From JBAVOR01 sp049692255 (GTDB taxonomy: Bacteria; Babelota; Babeliae; Babelales; JACPOV01), in the NCBI GenBank assembly GCA_049692255.1, contig JBAVOR010000025.1:1-64000 (forward strand): a stretch of 64,000 nucleotides of DNA, given 5' to 3'. Shown here in pieces: positions 42,683-52,192 of the stretch. The position numbers were made by a program, and so were the translations under genes. The stretch's first letter is position 1. Each line of letters opens with the position of its first letter. The notes below the pieces were generated by a model. It saw nothing but the letters and a program-made list of their open reading frames with translations. It searched no databases and was not told where the DNA came from.

Positions 42683-43792
42683 ATGACAAAAACATACACG
42701 CATCAAAAACCGCGCTTACTCCTGATTGGCCTTCACGCACCGTACAATAAAACCACCAATATTCAATCATATTTTGATGAGTTTATTGCACTGGTACGCA
42801 GTAACGATATTGCCTATGTGGATACGCTGTTTATTAAATTACGCACTATTGAGCCCGGTACTTTTATTACCAAAGGGCACTTAGAAACTATTTTGAAATA
42901 TTGCAAAGAACACGCAATTGATGAGGTACTCATCTCTGAACCGATCAGCCCGCAACAAGAAAGAAACTTAAGTGAATACTTAGATGTACGGGTGTTTGAT
43001 CGTACCCAGTTAATTCTTGAGATATTTGAAAAGGCTGCCGTTTCTGCCGAAGGCAAGACACAGGTTGCTATTGCCATGATTGAGCATCAAAAGTCTCGAT
43101 TAGCAGGCAAAGGGAAAGGTATGGCGCAGCAGCGTGGCATCATGGGATTACGTGCTGGTTTTGGTGAAACGATGAAAGAACGGGAACGCCGTCATCTAGA
43201 ATCGCTCATTTTATGGCACAAAAAGGAGTTACGCCAGCTGGAAAGTACCCGTGAAACACAACGTAAGCAACGGCTCAAAAGCAATCTTCCCCTTATTTGT
43301 TTAGTCGGATACACTAACGCGGGCAAATCAACCATACTGAATGCATTGACCAAAAGCAATGTGCTTGCCGTTGATCGCCTGTTTGCAACACTCGATACTA
43401 CTACTCGTGAACTATTTATCAATAGTAAAAAACGCGCACTGCTTTCTGATACGGTTGGATTTATTCAGTTACTCCCCCCCCAACTGATAGAGGCGTTTAA
43501 ATCAACATTAGCAGAATTACAATACGCCCAACTCTTATTGCACGTAGTTGATATTGCTGACCCTGACTGGCAATTGCACATTTCAGTGGTAGATTACATT
43601 TTGCAAGATCTCGGCATTACCGCGCCATCGGTAATCGTGTTCAACAAAGCAGACAAAGTCACTCTTTCTCCGTTGCTTCTTAAAACGATAGAACCGTATC
43701 AACCACACGTCATCGTCAGCGCAATGCATAAAGATGGACTTCTGCCATTGATAGAATACATTGAGCAATTTTGTATTCAGAGAACATCGTAA
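42683..43792 (+). CDS. hflX: GTPase HflX
   Basis: A ribosome-associated GTPase that splits stalled ribosomes, especially after heat stress. The N-terminal HflX domain has the conserved TFITKGHLETI and DRTQLILEIF blocks. A coiled linker follows (MGLRAGFGETMKERERR). The G domain has GYTNAGKST, DTVGFI and NKAD. The start at 42683 (MTKTYTHQK) is the first ATG after the promoter; it has no clear ribosome binding site. 369 residues. Its last 16 bases overlap the convergent delta-60 gene. Confidence 0.93.
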   Translation: MTKTYTHQKPRLLLIGLHAPYNKTTNIQSYFDEFIALVRSNDIAYVDTLFIKLRTIEPGTFITKGHLETILKYCKEHAIDEVLISEPISPQQERNLSEYLDVRVFDRTQLILEIFEKAAVSAEGKTQVAIAMIEHQKSRLAGKGKGMAQQRGIMGLRAGFGETMKERERRHLESLILWHKKELRQLESTRETQRKQRLKSNLPLICLVGYTNAGKSTILNALTKSNVLAVDRLFATLDTTTRELFINSKKRALLSDTVGFIQLLPPQLIEAFKSTLAELQYAQLLLHVVDIADPDWQLHISVVDYILQDLGITAPSVIVFNKADKVTLSPLLLKTIEPYQPHVIVSAMHKDGLLPLIEYIEQFCIQRTS

Positions 43793-45531
43793 GCTGCTGC
43801 TTGTACCATTAACGGTGTTTGTGGTCCAGCAATGCCATTGACTATTGCGGCAACACCAATCCCATTGAATGCATGAGCGCTTTTACCACAGAATACAAAT
43901 GTGAGTGGATCTGTTGCAGGAATAGTCGCCAATAAAATATTGTTTTGATATATCGCATAAGCAGTTACATTCACAGCACTGCTCGGTATAAATGTTGCTT
44001 GTAAGACATATTCCGTTTTATTTAAAAATTCATTCTTCGTCACGGTGCCCATAAAAGTTGTTGGTGGTTGCGGGCCAACAATCACAGTAACAATCGGCCC
44101 ACTGATGTTAACGTTACCATCTTGATACAACGCTACTGCTTGCACGGTGTGACGGCCTAGCGTATTGATAGTTATCGGAACAGACCAGTTGCCAGGATCA
44201 GTGTGTGCTCCTGGTTGTGTCCATTTATCATCAACTAACACGTACACGAGTGCAGGGTCTTGTGCTTGACCGCTCATGCTATAGGGCACATTCACCGCGA
44301 TTGCTTGATTCTGTCGTGGCGTATTCATGGCTGTTGGTGCCAAGGCAGGGCTGTTTAGATAACGAGCGATTCGAATCAGTGTTCCACTTGGGTCACTGCC
44401 TGTAGCAACAATCTTGCCATCGGATTGTAAAGTAAGGGCCCAAGTACCTCCACTGCTTGTCGAGGGTGTCATAACTATCCCATTATTGTTAGGACCAAAT
44501 GAATTATCTACCACCCCATTCGTGTTATAACGAGCAAGTTGAAAAAATTGATTATTAATATCACTCCCACACAGGATCGCCTTGCCGTCAGGCTGCAATA
44601 CCAGTGCTGCAGCATCGCCACCATAAGTGCCTGCTATTGTATCATTATAGCCGACACTATTGTACGATAAATCTAAAAGTCCTAACGCAGTAAAGCGGCT
44701 GATCAAAAAAGAATTGTTAATACCGGTACCTGCGGCTACAATTGCGCCGTCCGTTTGCAGCGCAACAGAAAACAGCTCGTACGCAAAGGCGCTGGCAGAA
44801 GCGACCCCTCCAGTTCCAAAACTGTTATCTACAGAGCCATCGACGTTATAACGCACCAACACATTGTCTGCGGCAACCACTACTTTGCCATCTGCTTGAA
44901 CTGTCAGTGCATAGCCTTGCAGAATATTAGCAACAGGATCAAATTGTCTATCCAGAATTCCATTTGCCGTAAAACGAACGGTCAGAAGATGGTTATTTGA
45001 CACGCTATCGACCCATGCCCCTGTTGCAACAATAGAACCATCTGCTTGCAATATAACTGCATTAAACCAGACAGTATTACCTCCATCATCAAAAATTGCT
45101 ACACCATTACTGGTACCAAAACTGGCATCTATAGATCCATCTGGATTAAAACGCTGTATTAACGCTTGCAACGCATTTTCCGTGTTACCGCAAACAAGTA
45201 TCTTGCCATCAGGTTGAATTAATAATCCATTTAAACTATAAGCATACAGCAAAGAAGTCACTAGACCTGCTTGCCCAAAGGAAAGATCGATAAGCCCATC
45301 ACTGTTAAAACGAGAAATATAAATTTGATACCCATTGTTTGCATTTTGCGAAGTAACGACTATCCTTCCATCACTTTGTATGGCAATAGCACAAAGATAC
45401 GAAACCGACTGTTCCGGCACTGCATAGTCTACATATCCTTGTCCCCCACCAAATGATAAATCCAGAGTGCCATCAGCTGGAAAAACGGTATAGTTAACGA
45501 TCAGGACTATTAATACTAGTAAACGAACCAT
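43777..45531 (-). CDS. Exported delta-60 repeat beta-propeller protein (copy 1)
   Basis: 584 residues with a signal peptide (MVRLLVLIVLIVNYTVFPAD). At least seven delta-60 type repeats follow, each with an LDLSFG/VDNSFG turn and an ALQTDGKIVAAG-like strand (examples: GSIDASFGTSNGV, GVVDNSFGPNNNG). They probably fold as a beta-propeller. From about residue 400 come Ig-like segments (GRHTVQAVALYQDGNVNISG) and a C-terminal domain ending GPQTPLMVQAAAYDVL. The likely place is the cell surface or outside the cell; ligand unknown. The start has AAAAAGGAG upstream. The neighbour is its close paralogue. Confidence 0.8.
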   Translation of the reverse strand: MVRLLVLIVLIVNYTVFPADGTLDLSFGGGQGYVDYAVPEQSVSYLCAIAIQSDGRIVVTSQNANNGYQIYISRFNSDGLIDLSFGQAGLVTSLLYAYSLNGLLIQPDGKILVCGNTENALQALIQRFNPDGSIDASFGTSNGVAIFDDGGNTVWFNAVILQADGSIVATGAWVDSVSNNHLLTVRFTANGILDRQFDPVANILQGYALTVQADGKVVVAADNVLVRYNVDGSVDNSFGTGGVASASAFAYELFSVALQTDGAIVAAGTGINNSFLISRFTALGLLDLSYNSVGYNDTIAGTYGGDAAALVLQPDGKAILCGSDINNQFFQLARYNTNGVVDNSFGPNNNGIVMTPSTSSGGTWALTLQSDGKIVATGSDPSGTLIRIARYLNSPALAPTAMNTPRQNQAIAVNVPYSMSGQAQDPALVYVLVDDKWTQPGAHTDPGNWSVPITINTLGRHTVQAVALYQDGNVNISGPIVTVIVGPQPPTTFMGTVTKNEFLNKTEYVLQATFIPSSAVNVTAYAIYQNNILLATIPATDPLTFVFCGKSAHAFNGIGVAAIVNGIAGPQTPLMVQAAAYDVL

Positions 45532-45560
45532 AGATCTTCTCCTTTTTTAATATTTCAGTC

Positions 45561-47276
45561 TCACTCTATAACCAACGGTGTTTGTGGTCCAGCGATGCCA
45601 TTGCTCACTGCAGCAACACCAATGCCATTAAATGCATGGGCGCTTTTGCCACAGAATACAAATGTGAGTGGATCTGTTGCAGGAATAGTCGCCAATAAAA
45701 TATTGTTTTGATATATCGCATAAGTAGTTACATTCACAGCACTGCTCGGTGTAAATGTTGCTTGTAAGACATATTCCGTTTTATTTACAAATTCATTCTT
45801 AGTCACTATGCCCGTAAAAGTTATTGGTGGCACTGGCCCAACGGTAACATTTACAATCGGCCCACTGATGTTAACGTTGCCATCTTGGTACAACGCTACT
45901 GCTTGTACTGTGTGACGGCCAACAGTATTGATAGTTATTGGCACAACCCAGTTACCGGGGTCGGTATGTGCTCCTGGTTGTGTCCATTTGCCATCAACTA
46001 ACACATACACACATGCAGGGTCTTGTGCTTGACCGCTCATGCTATAGGGCACGTTCGCACCGATTGTTTGGTTTTGTCGTGGCAAGTTCATGGTTGTTGA
46101 TGCAAGAGATGGGCTGTTTAGATAACGAGCGATTCGAATCAGCGCATTACTTGGGTCATTGCCTGCCGCCGCCAATTTGCCATCAGGTTGCAGGGCAAGA
46201 GCGACTGCAAACCCTAACGGCACTTGCACTATGCCATTGCCGTTAGGGCCAAATGAATTGTCTACCACCCCATGTGTGTTATAACGAATTATTTGAAAAA
46301 ATTGACCATTACTATTAGTGCCACACAAGATCGCTTTGCTGTCAGACTGCATAGCAACGGAGTACGTGCCCCCTAGAGATCCAGGCACTATACTATTATA
46401 GCCGACAGTATTGTATGAGAAATCTAAAAGTCCTAACGCCGTAAAGCGGCTGATCAAAAAAGAATTGTTAATACCGGTACCTGCGGCTACAATTGCACCA
46501 TCTGTTTGCAGCGCAACAGAAAACAGCCCTTGCGCAAAAGTACTGGCAGAAGCAACCCCTCCGTCTCCAAAACTGTTATCTACAGAACCACTGGGATTAT
46601 AACGCACCAGAACAGCATCTGCAGCAACCACTACTTTACCATCTGCCTGAACTGTCAACGCATAGCCTTCTGTAATAGTAGCAACAGGATCAAATTGCCT
46701 ATCCAAAATTCCATTTACCGTAAAACGAGCGGTTAACAGAGTACCGTTTAAACTTCCCGTAGCAACAATAGAACCATCTGCCTGCAATATAACTGCATTA
46801 AACCAGACAGTATTACTACCAGTACCATCAAAAATTGCTACGCCATTACCGGTACCAAAACTGGTATCTATAGAACCATTTGGATTAAACCGCTGTATTA
46901 ACGCTTGCGACCTATCAGCTGTGTTACCGCAAACAAGTATCTTGCCATCAGGTTGTATCAGTAACCCATTCCAATCAGATGCATACACTGATGTCCGTAC
47001 CATTCCCGTATTTGTTTGACCAAAAGGTAGATCAGGGTCCCCGTCTGGATTAAATCGTGCGATACAAACTTGAGAGCTATTCTGCGCATCTATTGGAGTA
47101 GTAACTATTTTACCATCTGACTGTATTGCAATAGTTGAAGTGTCCGTTTGCATAATACCAGGTGGCGCATAGTCTGCATATCCTTGTCCCCCACTAAATG
47201 ATAGATCAAGAGTGCCATCAGATGCATAAGCAGCATAATTAACAATCAGTACTATTGTTGCCAGTAAACGAATCAT
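45561..47276 (-). CDS. Exported delta-60 repeat beta-propeller protein (copy 2)
   Basis: 571 residues, with the same architecture as the downstream copy: signal peptide MIRLLATIVLIVNYAAYASD, seven or so delta-60 repeats, Ig-like segments and the same C-terminal domain (GPQTPLVIE). The two differ mainly in repeat loops and are nearly identical in stretches of the C-terminal 160 residues. The upstream bases AAAAAAGGAGAAGATCT are the same in both. The copies lie 29 bases apart and are probably cotranscribed. Confidence 0.8.
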   Translation of the reverse strand: MIRLLATIVLIVNYAAYASDGTLDLSFSGGQGYADYAPPGIMQTDTSTIAIQSDGKIVTTPIDAQNSSQVCIARFNPDGDPDLPFGQTNTGMVRTSVYASDWNGLLIQPDGKILVCGNTADRSQALIQRFNPNGSIDTSFGTGNGVAIFDGTGSNTVWFNAVILQADGSIVATGSLNGTLLTARFTVNGILDRQFDPVATITEGYALTVQADGKVVVAADAVLVRYNPSGSVDNSFGDGGVASASTFAQGLFSVALQTDGAIVAAGTGINNSFLISRFTALGLLDFSYNTVGYNSIVPGSLGGTYSVAMQSDSKAILCGTNSNGQFFQIIRYNTHGVVDNSFGPNGNGIVQVPLGFAVALALQPDGKLAAAGNDPSNALIRIARYLNSPSLASTTMNLPRQNQTIGANVPYSMSGQAQDPACVYVLVDGKWTQPGAHTDPGNWVVPITINTVGRHTVQAVALYQDGNVNISGPIVNVTVGPVPPITFTGIVTKNEFVNKTEYVLQATFTPSSAVNVTTYAIYQNNILLATIPATDPLTFVFCGKSAHAFNGIGVAAVSNGIAGPQTPLVIE

Positions 47277-47327
47277 AGATCTTCTCCTTTTTTAACCAAC
47301 GACTCTTTTCATCTCTCTACAAAAAAT

Positions 47328-47356
47328 TTGACGAGCCCGTAAATAATTTCTACTAT
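47328..47356 (+). promoter_or_regulatory. Sigma70 promoter before the 47448 gene
   Basis: TTGACG, 17-base spacer, TACTAT. The predicted leader is about 85 bases. It lies in the divergent space between the delta-60 pair and the coiled-coil gene. Confidence 0.5.
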
Positions 47357-47447
47357 TTGTTGCAAAATTATCATCGATCGGTATAACTTGCAAAGAAGTA
47401 GATGCGGAATACTATCGATATAGTTCCCAAATTAAAAGGAGCCCTCA

Positions 47448-48503
47448 ATGAAAACAGTATGCAAAGCTGTTGCTTTTCTGGTTCTTACACAAACTGCGTA
47501 TGGTGCTGAAAACGTGACTAGTAATGATGAAAAAGATATCCCATCAATTCGACCAACATTGCTCAGCCTCACAACCCTCATCAAACCAACTATCAAAAAA
47601 CCAGCCGATCCGATCTCATATGAAGACAGCCTTGTCTGTTTTCATGATGAGAAAAAGAAATATGATGGATATCTCTCCTCAATTGAACTTAAACTTCCGC
47701 CTTCTAATTTTAAGGAAGTTATATTTCTAGGTGTCGCTCTAATGCGCGATGAACAAAGCGATAATAATTCACGCAGTAACATAAAAAAAGATTTACGAGC
47801 TCTTTACAAAAAAATTAAAAAATCTGACCGTGCTGAATTTAAAAAACAAGGATATGGTATCTTTGATGATTTGAGTGATTCAGAAGACACACTCAGAGAA
47901 GATGATATTGTATACAAGAGAAAACTGCAAAAAATAGAAAATAGTAATGCTATAGAAAATAGCAAACAAATAACGCTATTAACAAACCAAGAACTGCATA
48001 AGAAAGAAATCCAATGCTTACAAGCAAAAAAACAAATAGAAGAATTTGAAAAAAAAGTAAAACAAGACCGTGATGTACTGCTCAAAAATCAAGCAACTCT
48101 CAAAGATGAACAAATTAAATTACTTGAAAAAAAAGGAATAGAACTGCATAAGCAAAATTTAATTTCCTGTATTAACAATGAACTTACAAAGGATCAAGAA
48201 ACACAAATACAAGAAATTGCGAGCATCCTAACAAAAACCGAAGAAAAATTAAAAACCTATTTCTCTGAACAAGATGCATTGAACAAGACACTTACCGATG
48301 AATTAAATTCGGACATGCGATTGAAACTATTAAGTTCTCTAGACAAAAAACAAGACGATATTAAAAAACTCAACATAGAAATACAAGAGTTAAAATTATC
48401 AAAAGAAAAAATGGAACTACGCAAAAACGCAACCGATTACAGCTTTAGCGATTGGGCACGATACCTAACCGGCATTAGAGACGCTGGTGATATCAAAAAA
48501 TGA
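47448..48503 (+). CDS. Exported coiled-coil protein, unknown function
   Basis: 351 residues with a signal peptide (MKTVCKAVAFLVLTQTAYGA). From about residue 150 to 335 it is a highly charged Lys/Glu/Gln helix rich in KKQIEEFEKKVKQ-like heptads, with scattered cysteines (IQCLQAKK, LISCINNEL). The end (YSFSDWARYLTGIRDAGD) is more globular. AAAAGGAG precedes the ATG. No family recognised; the length and composition suggest a rod-like or oligomeric envelope protein. Confidence 0.7.
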   Translation: MKTVCKAVAFLVLTQTAYGAENVTSNDEKDIPSIRPTLLSLTTLIKPTIKKPADPISYEDSLVCFHDEKKKYDGYLSSIELKLPPSNFKEVIFLGVALMRDEQSDNNSRSNIKKDLRALYKKIKKSDRAEFKKQGYGIFDDLSDSEDTLREDDIVYKRKLQKIENSNAIENSKQITLLTNQELHKKEIQCLQAKKQIEEFEKKVKQDRDVLLKNQATLKDEQIKLLEKKGIELHKQNLISCINNELTKDQETQIQEIASILTKTEEKLKTYFSEQDALNKTLTDELNSDMRLKLLSSLDKKQDDIKKLNIEIQELKLSKEKMELRKNATDYSFSDWARYLTGIRDAGDIKK

Positions 48504-48705
48504 AGCGCTCAACGGCCTTTAGGCCGTTGTTTCGCGCGGAATTACGCCATAGTATCAACCCGCCTTCGTTAAAACTACGGCGTGGTTCTTGTCGCTTAGC
48601 ATCCATGGGCTGAAGCTCGCTGGTATTCAAGCGACGGCGAATAAAAAACTTTCGCGCACTCAAATTTTAGCCTGCCACCGTCAAAGGTAGCAGGCTCTTT
48701 TTTTT
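48504..48705 (+). other. Hairpin-rich noncoding segment ending in a terminator
   Basis: About 200 bases without a supported gene, less AT-rich than its flanks. It holds four inverted repeats: CAACGGCC/GGCCGTTG at 48510-48529, a 16-bp imperfect stem around 48543-48582 (ACGCC...GGCGT), a GTCGCTT/AAGCGAC pair enclosing a Gly-codon-free stretch at about 48595-48637, and the terminator at 48669. It may be a small structured RNA, a palindromic repeat element or the 3' region of the upstream message. Confidence 0.45.
48669..48705 (+). terminator. Rho-independent terminator before the helicase gene
   Basis: AGCCTGC pairs with GCAGGCT; after one mismatch three more pairs (ACC/GGT) close a short loop. 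It is followed by C and eight T. It ends transcription arriving from the 47448 gene or from the structured segment. Confidence 0.85.
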
Positions 48706-48739
48706 GCAGTTACCTCTAAAAAAAGATACACTAATTGCC

Positions 48740-50986
48740 ATGGAAAAATTATTAAATGAATCACAGCAAGCCGCTGTATTACACGAAAACGGACCACTAC
48801 TTGTTACCGCGGGTGCCGGATCAGGCAAAACGGGGGTTATTACCTATCGCATTGCCGATCTACTCGTACGCAAGAATATTGCACCGAAGGCAATTATTGG
48901 TTTAACATTTACTAATAAAGCAGCGGGGGAAATGAAAGAGCGCATTGAACGAGCAGCGCCCGATAAGCAACAACCATTTATTGGTACGTTCCATTCTTAT
49001 TGCCTCAATATTTTAAAAAATAACATCGGGTTACTCAACAGGCCTGCTTTTACTATTCTTGATGCGGATGATCAGCACAGCATGCTCCAAACGATTATTA
49101 AGCGATCGCGCATCGACAAAAAAACAAATCCTAAAACGCTGGCGTATCAAATAAGTATGTACAAAAACAGCGCAGTAACACAGACAAATCAAGAGCTTTT
49201 CGTTGACCCTTTGTTTCGCGAACTGTTACTGGAATATGAACGAGAAAAACGAGTAAGCAACTGCTTTGATTTTGACGATCTACTCATCGAAACGGTGCAG
49301 CTGTTTTTAAAACATGAAGAGTTTAGACAACGACACCAACAAACGGTACGCCACATTTTGGTAGACGAATACCAAGATACGAACAGTACACAACACGCAC
49401 TGCTCAAAGCAATGGCGCTCGATAAGAAAAAATTTGTAATCGATTCATTGTGTGCTGTTGGAGATGAAGATCAATCAATTTATTCATGGCGCGGTGCGAC
49501 TATTCATAACATGCTCAATTTTGCTCATGATTTTGCGGGCACGCAGACGATCAAAATTGAACAGAACTACCGCTGCGCACAACCTATTTTAGATGTTGCC
49601 AATAGTATCATTAATTACAATATCCAGCGAAACCCTAAAAATTTATGGTCTACTAAAAAAGGGGCAGATCGTGTGCGCGTGCTCCACTGTTTTTCAGGAT
49701 ATCAAGAGGGAATCGTTATTACAGAACTGGTCAATGCAATACGCAGTCATCCGCACCATGGTAGCTATTCGGTAGCCGTGTTGTATCGTGCTCATTATCA
49801 ATCACGTGCTATTGAAGAAGCACTCATTCGTCAATCGATTACGTATACTATTGTTGGTGGCATAGAGTTCTATGAACGCAAAGAAATTAAAGATATTTTT
49901 GCATATTTAAAGTTGCTTGCTAATCCGTTCGATCGTGTCGCATTTTTCCGCATTATTAATTGTCCGTTGCGTGGCTTGGGAGACAAGCTCCAAGAACAGC
50001 TGTATCAGTTATGGCAAGAGCAGCCATTCTACTCATTTGAACAGTGCATACAACTCGCTCTTAATCAAGGGTTGGTGAGTGGCATCAAAAAAGATGCACT
50101 TGTGCAATTTGTTGCATTATATACTGAAGCTAAAAAGAACATACACAATGCTGCAGCAGCCATTCAATTTTTTATTGCCCAAACACAGTACATTGCCTAC
50201 CTGCAACAAGCGTATGAAAAAGATGAGTCTGAAACAAAAATAGAAAATATAAAAGAGCTCCTGCGTGCTGCTGAACATTTTACTACGAATGGTATAACAT
50301 CGGTTGAACAGTTGCTCCACGAAGTGGCCCTTATGCAACACAAGATGAATGATACCGATGAACAGCATACGCCAGTCACTCTCATGACTATTCACGCAGC
50401 GAAGGGATTAGAATTTGATCTGGTCGTAATTGCAGGTATGGAAGAAGGAATTTTCCCTAGCGCGCGTTCTATTGTTGATCCTGAATTGGTAGAAGAAGAA
50501 CGACGCTTATTATATGTCGCCATTACCCGTGCTAAAGAATATTTACTCATCACTCATGCAAAAAACAGGCACTCCTTCGGTTCTATGACCGATCAGCGCC
50601 CTTCGCGTTTTATACAAGAAATACCATCAAAAACGGCATCTAGTAGCAGCGCGTTGCATTGGAACGAACGACAAATCAATACGTATTGCGCAGAATGGCT
50701 AGGTACCCAAAAAAAGAACGTCGTATATACTTTTAATTCCACCACGGTGCAAAACACACCGGTGCGTAAGCCCATCGCAGCCCAGCCACGCGAACAATAT
50801 CCACAATCACGCACATCAGAGTTACTAGTACCGTTCGCCATACGTGAATCGGTTACACATGCAACATTTGGCATTGGCGTAGTACAAGCAATAGAAACAA
50901 AAGATAGCACAACAAGCATAGTCACGGTGCAGTTCCCTACAGGAACCAAAAAAATATCCGCACATTTTTTAAAGAAGTTGCAATAG
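48740..50986 (+). CDS. ATP-dependent DNA helicase UvrD/PcrA
   Basis: A superfamily 1A 3'-5' helicase for excision repair, replication restart and clearing of proteins from DNA. Motifs in order: Q motif LNESQQAAVLH, Walker A TAGAGSGKT, Ia GLTFTNKAAGEMKER, Walker B VDEYQDTN, III DQSIYSWRGA, IV QNYRC, V TIHAAKGLEFDLV and VI RLLYVAITRAK. The C-terminus (HATFGIGVVQAIE) is the PcrA/UvrD Tudor-like tail that can bind RNA polymerase. The start is ATG 48740; an upstream TTG at 48704 lies inside the terminator T-run. 748 residues, slightly long. Confidence 0.94.
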   Translation: MEKLLNESQQAAVLHENGPLLVTAGAGSGKTGVITYRIADLLVRKNIAPKAIIGLTFTNKAAGEMKERIERAAPDKQQPFIGTFHSYCLNILKNNIGLLNRPAFTILDADDQHSMLQTIIKRSRIDKKTNPKTLAYQISMYKNSAVTQTNQELFVDPLFRELLLEYEREKRVSNCFDFDDLLIETVQLFLKHEEFRQRHQQTVRHILVDEYQDTNSTQHALLKAMALDKKKFVIDSLCAVGDEDQSIYSWRGATIHNMLNFAHDFAGTQTIKIEQNYRCAQPILDVANSIINYNIQRNPKNLWSTKKGADRVRVLHCFSGYQEGIVITELVNAIRSHPHHGSYSVAVLYRAHYQSRAIEEALIRQSITYTIVGGIEFYERKEIKDIFAYLKLLANPFDRVAFFRIINCPLRGLGDKLQEQLYQLWQEQPFYSFEQCIQLALNQGLVSGIKKDALVQFVALYTEAKKNIHNAAAAIQFFIAQTQYIAYLQQAYEKDESETKIENIKELLRAAEHFTTNGITSVEQLLHEVALMQHKMNDTDEQHTPVTLMTIHAAKGLEFDLVVIAGMEEGIFPSARSIVDPELVEEERRLLYVAITRAKEYLLITHAKNRHSFGSMTDQRPSRFIQEIPSKTASSSSALHWNERQINTYCAEWLGTQKKNVVYTFNSTTVQNTPVRKPIAAQPREQYPQSRTSELLVPFAIRESVTHATFGIGVVQAIETKDSTTSIVTVQFPTGTKKISAHFLKKLQ

Positions 50987-51081
50987 TCTCTGGCAATTAA
51001 AACTGAGCACTATGAGCGCTCATGTCCTTCCGCCATCGCTTAGAATGAACCATTTTTGTCTGTCAACACTCTGCGCAGCGA

Positions 51082-52095
51082 TTATAAATCATAGTTCAAA
51101 TACATGACTTCTCGCACTTCCTGCATAGTTTGTTGCGCCACTTGCTGTGTTTTTGCTGTGCCCTCTGCAAGCACCTGTTTGATATAAGCAGGATCTTTGG
51201 CAAACTCTTTACGTCGATTGCGTATCGGTGTCAAAAATGCATTCAGCTGCTCAAATAAATATTTTTTAAGCACGACGTCACCTAAGCCTCCGCGGCGATA
51301 CTGTTCTTTGAGCTCTTGCACTTTTGCTGTATCTGTATCAAAAAAGTCGAGGTAGGTAAACACTACGTTCCCTTCAACAGAACCGGGATCAGACACGTGG
51401 ATATGATTAGGGTCTGTGTACATACGCATTACCTTTTCTCGTAACACATCGGGCTCATCACTTAAATAGATCGCATTACCTAACGATTTACTCATTTTTG
51501 CTTTGCCATCGATACCAGGTAACCGAGCCATTTTAGAAATGACTGCTTCTGCCTCCACCAGCACGTTACATTTGTAGGTGCGGTTAAATGCTCTAACCAA
51601 TTCATTGGCCTGTTCAATCATGGGAAGTTGATCTTCACCTACGGGAACCATCTGTGCTTTAAAAAGCGTAATATCAGCAGCTTGGCTGATCGGATACATC
51701 AAAAAACCGGCAGGGATATGCTCTTCAAATCCTTTTTGTTGTATTTCAGTTTTTACTGTTGGGTTTCTACGCAAACGATTGACCGTAACTAAATTTAAAA
51801 AGTAGATGGTCAGTTCGCATAGCTCGCGCACCATCGATTGAATAAAGATCGTCGTTTGGCGCGGGTCTATGCCAACCGCTAAATAGTCGAGCGTTACTTC
51901 CATAACATTGTCATGCACTTTTTTAGGATTATCTGCATTGTCGGTTAACGCTTGGGTGTCAGCCAACATAACAAACTGTTCATGGGTTTCTTGTAACGCA
52001 ACGCGATTGGCCAAACTACCTACATAATGTCCGAGGTGTAATGGGCCCGTTGGCCTATCACCTGTTAATGCTATTTTTTTTGTTTCTTGAGCCAT
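51082..52095 (-). CDS. trpS: Tryptophan--tRNA ligase
   Basis: Class I aminoacyl-tRNA synthetase for tryptophan. The ATP-binding motif is PTGPLHLGHYVGS, with HLGH as the HIGH equivalent. KMSKS is intact in GKAKMSKSLGNAI. The amino-acid region includes DQLPMIEQANELVR. 337 residues, normal for bacterial TrpRS. Convergent with the helicase gene across 95 bp with no clear terminator. Confidence 0.95.
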   Translation of the reverse strand: MAQETKKIALTGDRPTGPLHLGHYVGSLANRVALQETHEQFVMLADTQALTDNADNPKKVHDNVMEVTLDYLAVGIDPRQTTIFIQSMVRELCELTIYFLNLVTVNRLRRNPTVKTEIQQKGFEEHIPAGFLMYPISQAADITLFKAQMVPVGEDQLPMIEQANELVRAFNRTYKCNVLVEAEAVISKMARLPGIDGKAKMSKSLGNAIYLSDEPDVLREKVMRMYTDPNHIHVSDPGSVEGNVVFTYLDFFDTDTAKVQELKEQYRRGGLGDVVLKKYLFEQLNAFLTPIRNRRKEFAKDPAYIKQVLAEGTAKTQQVAQQTMQEVREVMYLNYDL

Positions 52096-52192
52096 AAAAA
52101 ACTCCTGTGATACTTTTCAATTGCATAAATACGAAATATGTTGCATGGTAAAAGAGTATCATATCCCTCATAAAAAAAGGAGTTTTACTATT

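Larger units (their letters stand above)
43777..47292 (-). repeat. Tandem gene duplication of the delta-60 proteins
   Basis: Two units of about 1.75 kb in direct orientation, each including the ribosome-binding region (matching bases at 45534-45548 and 47279-47293) and the whole gene. Similarity is highest at the 3' end, with long identical runs around 43880-44060 versus 45640-45820. That points to recent duplication or gene conversion. Confidence 0.75.

Noticed and set aside
48704..48739. Upstream TTG start extending the helicase by 12 residues
   Set aside because: The TTG lies in the T-run of a strong terminator, so a transcript would end there; ATG 48740 begins at the usual MEKLLNESQQ position.
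51012..51023. Perfect 12-base palindrome ATGAGCGCTCAT between the helicase gene and trpS
   Set aside because: Single copy, no loop for a hairpin terminator and no T-run; could be chance or a protein site but I cannot support either.
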